DNA of 64,000 nucleotides, taken from contig CM065334.1 of NCBI GenBank assembly GCA_033032175.1, forward strand, positions 3,221,705-3,285,704. The letters are read 5' to 3'. Made by a program: the position numbers and the translations under genes. Under the pieces are notes generated by a model, which ran no database searches, was not told where the DNA came from, and saw nothing but the letters and a program-made list of their open reading frames with translations. Every line of letters starts with the position of its first letter. Within the stretch, counting starts at the first letter, position 1. This stretch comes from Saturnia japonica (lineage: Eukaryota > Arthropoda > Insecta > Lepidoptera > Saturniidae). This document shows, piece after piece, positions 36,601 through 48,600 of this stretch.

Positions 36601-39600
36601 CCATAACATCTTTGTTCAAGGACCGATTTAGATAATTATTTTTTTCGTTGGAAAGATGATAGCTCAAGGGTGGTCTTATTTTAATTTCATTGGTACTGGA
36701 CGTTACACTTCAAAGATACACCAGGAAACTCTTCAAAATCATTGAAAAATTGAAAGTTATCTTGTTCTTCAGTAAAAGATCAAAGCTCGAGTTCGAATAC
36801 ACGTATCAAATGCTGCAATCCAATCTTATTCATGGAACCATCATCATTTTTTAAGGTTTCATGGAATTCCATCTAAACCAATATTTATAACAATATCTCA
36901 TTTGCCTTATTAGCCTACTGGTCCTAAGAGCGACTGCTGTGCTCAGATATCCTTGGTTCGATTACCAGGTCGAGCAAAGTGTTTTTGGGTTTCTCTATGA
37001 AATTCTCAGTAACAGCTCGGAGCTTGGCTATGTGCCCGATTAATGACAATAGAGGCTCCTTATTACATTGAACCTAAAACTATACCCGGGAAACTGTGGG
37101 TGTACGTACATTAAGTATACCTCTGTCTAACCCTTCGATTCAGTCGTGATGGTATGCTATGTCGCATTTGTTTTGTTACAGGTATTCACCGGTTCAGAGT
37201 TGGTGTCATGGCTGACCCGGCATCTTCAGCTCGAGGAGCCCTGGGAAGCTCTTCACCTTGCCCATCTGTTAGCAGCTCACGGCTATCTGTTCCCCATTGA
37301 TGATCATTGCCTCACCGTGAAGAATGACAACACGTATTATAGGTAGTTATTCATTTGGATTATAAATCAGATAAAGTTGGGACCTTCGTAGCCCTCTTAA
37401 GGTAGTTTATATTGGATATATTGCAGGATGGCTTGAAGCGTGTACAGACATCGCGTCGACTACTGCAATGAGCTTTTCGGTTTTAAACATCGTGATGAAA
37501 TCATAGCATGGTGGTAGAATATTTTCTAATGCCCGCTTAATTGGCTACCACCTTCAAGTAGAATATCGTTATAGGTTTTAAGGATCTTAAGCGACGATGT
37601 GGCCCAAGATGGTAGCACGATAAGCCTAATGGAAGACTGGCTCTTGAGTGCAGCTGCCGGAAGACATCTATTGACAGATTTTCAACTTGAGGGTGGTAGC
37701 CAATTAAGCGGGCATTAGAAAATATTCTACAAATATTATTCAAATATTCTTCATCACGATGTTTTCCTTCACCGGACGCTGAGGCTCATTGCAGGGATGG
37801 GTCAGTGGTAGCTTGTAACACGACCGTGTCGATCGACGTGAGTTTAGAGTCCTTGCAATAAGAGCCTTACCTTTCGGTGAAGAGAAGCATCGTGAATAAA
37901 CCATAGTGTTGTGGTTAGGGTTTTATACCCGATTGCGAAAAAGGAGATTTATATTTTTCGATCGTATGTATGTTTGTCTATTTCTTTAGCACGCTCTGTA
38001 GCCTAAACCGGCTTGATGCATTTTATCATATGAGGTGTCGTTAGATTCATCTTAATTATAGGACAATCATAGGCTATATCATATTTAAGTACGACGTCTG
38101 GGGATCAAATAAAAATCAATAATAGAAAAAAAATGCGTGAGTGCTCTGTTGGAACGAAGTTCGTAGCCTTGGAGCAATAAGAGCGCTCCTATGACTAGGC
38201 ACAGCCAATAGCATACGCGCTATTGATAACCGTCTACACTGTAGAAAGGATCATGGCGGAAAACTCTTACACTTTTTTTCGCCTAACCCCCCCCATCCGC
38301 CAAGTCCATACCGTGCGATAACGAACTGCGTTCCAAAAATGAAAGAATATGAATTTGTCAAGTGCTTTTTGTTGCAGAAGGGTTTTCTGTTTCCTTTTTA
38401 ATAATTTGGCTTGTTCTAATACCCGCCTGGCTAGCTATCACCTTCATGTTGAAAATCTGTTGCTAAGCACCTATAGGTGTCTTCTAAAGCTGCACTCGCT
38501 AGCCAGACTTCCTCACTAGGTTTAGCGTGTTACCATCTTGGACCACATCGTCCTAATCACATTACCGATTTACCGGATTATAAGTTCAAGAATCATGTTA
38601 AGGGGCCATCCATAAATTACGTCACACGTTTAGGAGGTTGGGAGGGGGTCGACGAAGTGTGACATTGTGTGACAAGGGTGGGGAGGGGTCCCAAATTTTG
38701 TGACATCACATTTTTTCAAAATATATAATTTTATATCTAAGTGCATTAGAACTTCTTTAAGTCGAAAACCTCCCAAACTCGAAAGAATGTGTGTTCCCTT
38801 CCATTCAAGCCCCAAAACCTTTTTTTATGTTTTGTTAATTTTTATACCTTTGTTTGATTCGATGTCGATTTTATTGAAAAATAATTTAATGAAAATTAAA
38901 ATAATTTCCGAACACTGCTGTTTTAATTTCATTAATTTCTAATTATAAAATTGCAAAATATGTGACATCAAACTAGGTAGTATATATATAAGACGACTAT
39001 AGTTTTGGCATGTAAAATAAACTGTAAGCGTTGCTCTGTAAACAAAGTTTTATTTCATTAAATTTAATAATTAATTAATATTTTATACTAATATACACTA
39101 AATAATAATATCATGTTAAAACCAACCTGTAAACAAAGAAACGACATTAAAAGTTTATATTTCCTAGTTACATGTCCTTTCTTTAGTTTTACAATTCATT
39201 TTAATATTTGACACATCTGTCACCTTTTGTATGTTACAATATTCTTTTTAATAATAGATAAACTATATACAACCTACATTACTAAACATATTAAACCTAC
39301 AAAACTTAAATTAGAATTAAAGAAATATATTTTCTTTACATCTCCCCCCTTTGGAAGAAAATTTACAAGAAAATTTTCGTTAATTTTACTCATACTCTTC
39401 ATCATATCTCGTTATTTTTTGTTGTAGGGACTGGAATAAGTTTCGTGATATGAAAAAGGTTAGACTCTATTTTTCTGTGTCCTGTATCTATTTTATATAT
39501 TGAATTTGAAATTTTTTCAACAATCTTATAGGGTCCAATTTTCAGTTCATCTAATTTTTTTCTGTTCAATTTATTTCCATTTTCCACATATACCATGTCT

Positions 39601-42600
39601 CCTAAATTAAATTCACAGTGTTTTCGATTTTTATCGAAAAGTATTTTATTGTAATTATGTGACTTTATTGTATTTTCAAGCGCTGTTTTTCTGTCTCTTA
39701 TCCAATTTTTATTTGATTCTCCTTGTTTTAGTTCGTTTGGTATGAATGTTACATCTGTACCGTATAAAAGATAACTTGGTGCAAAACCAGTGACTGAATG
39801 AATCGTATCATTATATTTATTTACGCATTCTTGAGCTACTGATGCCCAGGCTCTCTTTTTTTCTTTTTCATTTATTTTGCATCTCATTTTGTTCACTAAT
39901 GTTTGGTTCAGCCTTTCATTTAGGCCATTTGAGAATGGTGTATTTACTGCTGTAAAGATCATTGTTACTTTCTTTTCATGTAAGAATTTTTTAAATTCTT
40001 TTGAATTGATTCCGGGATATTGATCGGTGAGAAGCATACCGATATCCTCAGTTTCTGCAACATTCATCACTAGTTTTATATAATCATTTGCATTTTGAGT
40101 TTTTGAAGTGAGAATAAATGCGTATCTAGTAAAGTGATCTACTAACAGATGTAGATATTTTTTTGTTGATCTTGAACCTCCAAAACCCCCTATTGTATCT
40201 ATAGATATTATTTCGAAAGGGCTTGTGGCGGGACCTAGATGAGACATAAAGCCAAATTTGTCGTGTCCTCTTGACTTATTTTTAATACAAACCTCACAGT
40301 TTTTACAAACTTTTTTTATGTTTTTCATCAAATTTTTCGCTGTGTAGAGTGAGCTTATCGTTTTTTGCATTTGTCCAACTCCAATATGGCAAAAGTTTTC
40401 ATGTATATCTTTTAAAAGTTTGATACTTAACTCTTCTGATATAATAATTTTTTCCTTTCTTTTGATTTTTTTAAAATATATATTGTGTTTTTCAACCAAT
40501 TTATTTTTGTTATTTTGTATTTCCACATTTTTACTTTGGTCTATTATAATTTCTTCTATTTTAATTAAATTTACTACCTTTAATTGTTCATCTGTATTTT
40601 CATACGACTCCAATACTGGATTCCTGCTTAGACAGTCTGCTTCCAAATTTTGTTTTCCTGGAGCATATTTTACTTTAAAGTCATATTGCGATAAATAATA
40701 TGTTAAGTCACCCAGCTCTTCATCGGTTCTAGATTTCAGATTCATATTCTCTAGTGGCTTGTGGTCTGAATAAACTGTAAAATATTTACCTATCAACCAG
40801 TATTGCCAGTATTTCACCGCTTCTTTGATAGCTAAACATTCTAAGTATATTGCCTTTTTTTTCTTTTGGGCTTCATTAAGTTTTTTAGAAAAGTAAGCTA
40901 CTGGTTTTTCTTTTCCATCAGACTGTGTTTGTTTTAAAATGGCGCCAACACCTTCTATGGAAGCATCTGTATAAATATTAATGGGTAATTCTGGATCAAA
41001 AACTTCAAGAATTGGTTGGGTGCATAACAAGGTTTTTATCATTTCAAATGCTTTTTTACATTTTTCAGACCAAATAAATTTTGTATTTTTCCTTAATAAA
41101 TTATGTAACGGATCCAATATTATTGTACTCCTTGGTATATACTCACGATAAAAATTTATTTTTCCTAGAAATTGTCTTACATTCTTCTGCGTTTTTGGTA
41201 CAGGAAAATTCTTTATCGAAACCAAATTATCCTTTAATGGTGTGATAGAATTGTTCTGAATTATATAACCCAGATATTTTACAGAGTTTGATGCAAATGT
41301 GCATTTTGTTAATTTTAACCTGAAACCTTCTGTTTTGATCGCATCTAGCAACAGTGTCAGATGAATAATATGATCAGCAAACGTTTTAGAAAAAATAAGT
41401 ATGTCATCTATATAATTAACAGTAAAATTAGTAAGTTTATATTTTCTCAATATATTACTTAAAATCCGCTGGAAAATAGCAGGCGAGGTCTTTAGGCCAA
41501 AAGGTAGGCATGTCCATTGGAAATGACCTTCCTGTGTTATGAATCCTGTCTTTTGTTTATCTTCTATTCTTAATGGAATAGACCAAAATGCAGAATTTAT
41601 GTCAAGGCTTGAGAAAAAATTACAATTTCTAGTTTTTAATATTAAATCTTCGATTAACGGAAATGGTTGCGCTTGTGGCACCACTATTTTATTTAAATCC
41701 CTAAAGTCTATACATAGTCTTGATTTCTTGTTATCTTCTTTCTTAAATGCCAGTGTAACGGGTGCTGCAAATGGACTGTAGGATTCTTCTATCAACTTAT
41801 TATCCAGTAACTTTGCTATTTGTTCTCCTATCTCTTTTTTATCTTCTACAGTGCATCTATAGGGCCTTTTACAACAATATTTATCTACCAACAAGTCTAT
41901 CCTCGCTTCATATCCATTAACAGTACCGATATCAAATTTATTTTTGGCAAAAATTGATTTATATTTGCTAATTAATGTGTTTATTTCTGACTTTTGGTAC
42001 TCATTTAAATGATCTATTTTTATTTCAAAATCTTCTTCTTTTACATGTTCGTTAAAATTTATTTTGAATTCTTCTTCATCTTTTGTAATAACTTCTTCAT
42101 TTTCATTATTTATACTCTGTTTCTGAGTTATCTGTAAGTCTTCATTTTGGATCAGTTTGAACTCTTTAATCAAGTCCAATCCAATCAAAAAATCATATTT
42201 GAAATTTTGTTCATTAATAATGTATACATCAACACTTTTTTCCAATTCAAAGATTTTTATTTTCAACGTTGTCAAACCACTTGTCTTTATAACACCATTA
42301 ATCGTAATTAAATTTGCTACGTTCAAATGATTTTCTTTTCTGCTTAGTTTCAATAACTTAGAGTTGATCAAAGAAACATTCGAACCCGAATCATAAACCC
42401 CATATATTTTTAATTTATTGTCTATTAGTAGTTTGACATTTATTAATGGTGTTACTATTCGTTTTTTTGATCCATTTCTTTTAACTCAGCTTCTATCACT
42501 GAATTATTGATATGTTTAATGGTATTTTTCTTTAATGTATCATCTTCTTTTGTCCTAAACCAGCACTTAGATTTTGAGTGGTACCGAGGGCCTTTATTTA

Positions 42601-45600
42601 ACTTTTCACATGTTTCACATAAATCTTGATCTTCATTTTTCCCATTAGGTCTTGGATTACTACATTTTTTCTTAGCTAAAAAAATTACTTTGTTCACCAT
42701 ATGTTCATACTTAGTCACTTCATTAAACAAATCCACTGTATCTTTTACGGCTTCTCTATCAATCTTATTAAGTACAAATTCTGGTAAACCAGCAGCAACA
42801 AGATCCACTAAAGTACCTGCGTCAATTGATCTTCTCATATCCAATAAAAGTTTTTCTTTTCTTATAGCATAATCTAACAGTGAACCGTTTTTGTATTTAA
42901 AGAATAGTGCATGAGTTACTGGGTTCCATCCCTTATTTGCAAATGATGCACAAAATTTGTTTTTCCAGGTTGACCATTCCGAGTTCATTGTTAATTTTAT
43001 AATCATTGAGTTGTACCAATCTGTACAACTCCCATCCAAAAACAGTCTGAGAATTTCAATTTTCTTTTCGTCCGTTATCAAATCAAATCGTAGGCATTCT
43101 TGTTCAAAAATTTCAATCCACTGGTTTGGATTAGAATTTTTGGTTGTAAATTTTTCAATCACAAACTTCTCTGCAATGTTTTTTAAATTATGTGGTTTAA
43201 TTATATGTGTATTTTCTACTAATTTCTCAAATAATTTTTCCAATGTACTTTCTTTTTCGAATGTAGTGACAAGTTGTTCACAATTCAGTTCTTCTAAAAA
43301 TTGATCCCCAAATTGTAAATTATCATCCTCATCTATGTAAGTTCTTCTAAGTTCCTCTGTCATAGTTATCCAAACTCTTCTTACCTGATACCTTTTTCTT
43401 AAGCTATTGGTAACTTTATTATAAACAGATGATTTGATTATTTCCTTGTGATGACTAACTGCTTGTAGAGCTTCTGGTACAGCGTATACTTTATTATCAT
43501 TTGTGGCTATCGAAGTTATAGAGCAAATATTTGATTTACCATCAGTTCCAGGTAATAATGTGAATTCAAAACGAAGTTTCTCCATTTTTAAACAGGATAA
43601 TTAACTTTCGTTTATTCGATTTTTATAAACAATAATGTCGTTTTATAAGACGACTATAGTTTTGGCATGTAAAATAAACTGTAAGCGTTGCTCTGTAAAC
43701 AAAGTTTTATTTCATTAAATTTAATAATTAATTAATATTTTATACTAATATACACTAAATAATAATATCATGTTAAAACCAACCTGTAAACAAAGAAACG
43801 ACATTAAAAGTTTATATTTCCTAGTTACATGTCCTTTCTTTAGTTTTACAATTCATTTTAATATTTGAATACACATCTGTCACCTTTTGTATGTTACAAT
43901 ATTCTTTTTAATAATAGATAAACTATATACAACCTACATTACTAAACATATTAAACCTACAAAACTTAAATTAGAATTAAAGAAATATATTTTCTTTACA
44001 TATATACTGTAAAAACTAATTAAAAAAAGATAATAATATGTTGATAAACCAGATCGAGTTTCTTGACGGTTCTTCTCGATGGCTGGGATGTTTTCAGAAC
44101 CGGTGGTAGTGTTATATAAGTAGTGCCTCCTTAGGGTCTAAATTGAAAAAAAAATATTTTGATTTTGACTTAAAACCAGGTGAGATTGTAGCCAAACGCT
44201 AAACTATAAAGAATTTAACAACGTTATCTTTAAAATGCATTCAAGTATATCTCTTGTTATAGATTCCAAACACCATACTTTTGGCCATCGAATCAATGGG
44301 AGCCCGAGAACACTGACTATGGTATGTTATTTATGGTTTTGCTATATTGTGGGTAGTAGCGAGCTAGGTGGAGAGGCGCGTAGAGAGGGTGGGGGCATTG
44401 ACTCCCCTTTTTTCTTTTTTTTCGATCTGACTTTGCTGTTAGCCTGAGTGGCCCTATCCGAAAACAGAGCCGCTGATGGCTTTTACAGCTTTACCGGGCT
44501 TGGGGGCGAGCACTTAAGGCACTTAGCCGCGAAAGCGTGGGCAACAAGCGCGCAAGGGTGCCAAAGTGGCCGGACCTTGGCTTGGGCTGTTGCCGCGATT
44601 GTAAAGAAGTCCCGATCTGACTAATTCCCTATTCGTAAAATTCGACAGCTGCTCCCCCCACCTAGCAAAGTGTTGATAAGCGCCATGTGAAGACGACTTC
44701 CTAAAGTGCCGCCTTATTCTATATAATTAATAAAATTGAAGCATATGTTTGTAATGTCAAAATAACAGCTTTTTACTAATTCAATATGAAAGTGTAGCGA
44801 CATCTATTCTCGCCACATACGACGCATTCTACATCGCGATATTAAAATTAACCGAACAATTGAGTATATATACAAGAACCCGACAACAACCGTTGGGGCA
44901 GCTGCCCGCCATACATAACACCCGTCCCTCCAAAAAAGTATATACGATACTTATAACAAAAAACAATTTTAACATTTTTTGTCTATCTGTCTGGTTTTTC
45001 GGGGTAATCTCCGAAACGGTTGGACCTATTTTGACGGGACTCTCACTGGTATATGATGTTATAAGGAGTAACTTAGGTTACTTTTTTTTCTGGAAAATAA
45101 TTATGGTACCGCGCAAATAAAAAAAAGTAAGTCATGGTGAATCAATTCCGGTGTTAAATGGCTTACACTGAGTAAACCTTATGAGATATATTAAAAAGAC
45201 CTACAAAAAAGTCAGCGAGAGCATAATATGTCTACCTTCTAAGGATCACCCGCAATAAGCATTTTTGTCTTTAAAATAATCACAAGCGACCGAAGGCATT
45301 CTGTGGTCCACGCGAGCGCAGCCTCGGGCACAGTTACATAATAAAAAAATAAAAATTAGAATGTAAATATAAAGTACTTGTCTCTTATGCTATTGTAAGC
45401 ATACTATATATTAGCGCCATCTATGGTCGACTTTGTGTAATTATTCTGATTTATCGTCCACAGCGGTATATCTATGCAAGCGGACGATGCAGAACAAGGC
45501 GAGGCTCGAACTTGCGGACTACGAGGCTGAATCCCTCGCGAGGCTCCAGAAGATGTTCAGCAGGAAATGGGAATTCATATTCATGCAAGCGGAGGCGCAG

Positions 45601-48600
45601 AGCAAGGTTAGTCAAAAATTTACTTACAATTCATAACTACCGCTTATGCCGCAGTGTCTCGAGACGAAAGTCTTTGGCCAGTGTGCGTTGCCAGTGATTA
45701 CATATGGTGCTGAGGGGACGTTCATGTATTACGTAATGCAATTTTTGAAGTTTTTAGACCCCGCAAAACATACAACTCGGACCGATAACGTTTAAACAAA
45801 GTATGGAAATTTCGATATTTTTATATCTGTTAAAATATCGGAGAGATGAGATTTCATTGTGTGCGTGTTCCGCGTGTGACGGCGGCGTGTTATCTTTTTC
45901 TACTACTTTATACGTTGTGTTAGACTGTAGAGAATTCTGGATTATGCTTAAAGGCTGATCGCCGTAAGCTCGGATCTTTTAATGATCTGCGGCGCGAAGT
46001 AAGGGAGCAAAATCGATACATACGCTAGTCTATTGATTCTAATCGATTGATCGATTGATCAAATCAATAGACGTTTGACGTGAGGGCTTTTGCGGTTTTT
46101 TTTTTGTGATTGCTACACATGAGATTATTTTACCAAGACGGAATTACCGACGTTGCGTTCTAAAAAAACTATACGGTCAATCAAAAGTAATACTGTAACT
46201 GTACTGTAGCGACATCTATCCCGCCTCATACGAACTATGAACAAACGCATCCTACATCGCGATATTAAAATTAATCCAACAATTGAACATATATCAAGAA
46301 CCCGACAACAACCGTTGGGCAGTAGCCTACCAGACATAACGCCCGTCTGGTCGTAGGATCCTCCATTTTTCATGGTGGATGAGGGACTTTACACCCTGTT
46401 CTCCACATACCCCTACATGTATACTAAATATTTTATTTATTATTAGACATTTGTGATAGTTGTAAATAATATGCATAAAATATTGATCTTAAGATATAGT
46501 ATATTATCTCAATATCGTGTATATTCTTGCACATCCACCGCCCCGCTTCCCGCAAAACATCAGGAGGGTCGCGCTTACATCCGTCAGCCTATAATAGTGT
46601 TCGAAAGTAATGCATTTGTAAATATACTTTGCAGGTTGATAAGAAACGGGACAAATTGGAACGGAAAGTGCTGGACAGCCAGGAGAGGGCATTCTGGGAC
46701 GTCCATCGGCCTATGGTATGATCTTTTATAGTTGATTGATGAGGCCGTTACTTTGCGGAAATCCATCATAAATAATTTGTATGCAATTTCATGCCTACAA
46801 AATAAAAACGTTTAAACATAATATAATGATAATAATAATTAAGTAATAATAATAATATCATAACATAACATACCATTACGCCTGTATTCCCCGAAGGGTT
46901 AGGCAGAGGTGTACTAATGTACACCCACATTTCGCCGAGTATGTTGTTAGGTCTCATGTAACAGGGGGTGAGCCTATTGCCATTAATCGGGCACAAGGCC
47001 AAACTCCGAACTGCTACTGAGAATTTCATAGAATCGAATCCTGGTCCACGAGCATACCAGCAGTCGCGCTTACGACCACTAGGCTAATGAGGTGGTAGTT
47101 AGCAACTAAGTAATGTTACTTACAAAATTATAGTTACAAATACTAAAATGTATGATCTTATAAATTAACTAGTATTCTCCCACGGCTCTTATTAACGAAA
47201 AACATTTTTGACGGCTTTAAACTCAATTGGCTTTACAAATAATTTTTACAGTTGATTAAGAATCATGCTGTATATTATATTATATGGTATATTCCTAGCC
47301 GGGTTGTGTGAACACAACAGAACTGGACCCTCGGAAGCTGTCCCGCATCAACGCCCTGAAGGCGAAGCGTCTCCGGCATTGCCAAGAGCTGATACAGCAG
47401 CACAATCTTAAGGTAATTATCATAAAACTTAACTTAATTCTATACATAGACAGAGAGGAACTAGACAACAAAACGTGTAACCGTTGTAAAACATCGTTTA
47501 GGTATATCGATGCTACAAATAAAACAATCGATTGTTAATTCCGACACATAATAGGGAATATTTGTACCAAATGATTTTAACTCCCCAACTCTAACTATAT
47601 TCGAACAAGATCGTGCGCGACCGTCCAATGTGAGAGACGTTGGCGGGGACGAGGTAACACGACATTACCTCACTACAGTACACTAAAGTAAACAGTATGT
47701 TGTCTCGGCAGTATTATTGAAATAATTACCTGCAGACTGTCGGTAGCTAAACACGCACTAGGGCTGCCCCTCTGAATGTATTTCTTGGGTTACGTATTAC
47801 GTATTTGATAATGCTATTTATTATATATTAAAATGTCATTATTATCTTTTTACTAAAATATATTATCTACTAGAAATTTTGTAACTTTTGATTTAAATTA
47901 TTGCTGCTTGGGTTTTATTTTTAGTTTCAAAAGTGATTGAGAGGTAGTAAGAAGGGAATGTACATTTTTTTGCTCAAAGTATAATAAATCAAGAACATTT
48001 TTTTAATTCTAGGAAGTAAGTGATATAATATTTCGTCATTAGTTATAAATTTTGTAATCGCGACTATTGTGTACTGAAGTTTACCTAGAGTCCGTTTCGG
48101 TCATTTGTATGAAGACGTAATATTGTTTACTTTAGTGTATTGCGTGTGCGCGCCCCCGTTATCATCTGTAGTACCTCGTCCCCGCTAACGTCTATCAGAA
48201 AGATAGGACGGTCGCGCACGAACTTGTAACACTATAACCAAGTAAATGTGGTTACCTCCTTACGAAATCGGGTCCTTCAAGCGTAACGTGAACAGATACA
48301 TAAGTATATGCAGGCTTGCATGACAGCGGTGACCGCCAATGGATTTAGATATCTTGTTATGAAATATATTGTTACCCCAAGATGACCAATTTCCAACTTT
48401 TCCTTCAAATTTTCCTTCACCCGAAAGCTCGGGCTCATTGTATTGATTCGAACTCACTTCAACCGAAGCGATATCCGAACACGTTACCACTGAGCCACCC
48501 TCGCTTGTTAATATAATTTATTTTGTATTTAAAGTAAACATAGTTTTTTTTGGTTTACTAAGAAGCTTAACCTACTTTAATGACGTCATAAATCTTTCAC

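Larger units (their letters stand above)
38989..44000 (-). mobile_element. Ty3/gypsy LTR retrotransposon, structurally complete, antisense in RGS7 intron 4
   Basis: A 5.0-kb element in minus orientation: 5' LTR 43646-44000, gag 42455-43585, pol about 39402-42460, polypurine tract 39341-39353, 3' LTR 38989-39340. The LTRs differ only by a 3-base indel as far as I can compare, so the insertion is recent. Flanking TATA on both sides is compatible with a 4-bp target duplication, though the AT-repeat context makes it ambiguous. There is no room for env between pol and the 3' LTR. Order PR-RT-RH-IN defines Ty3/gypsy. I could not recognise the primer-binding site. Confidence 0.93.

Noticed and set aside
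40420..43304. Plus-strand frames inside 40-43 kb
   Set aside because: Shadows of the gypsy gag and pol frames on the other strand.
43646..43660. A tRNA primer-binding site next to the gypsy 5' LTR
   Set aside because: The bases following the LTR do not match a tRNA 3' end that I can recognise, so none was annotated.
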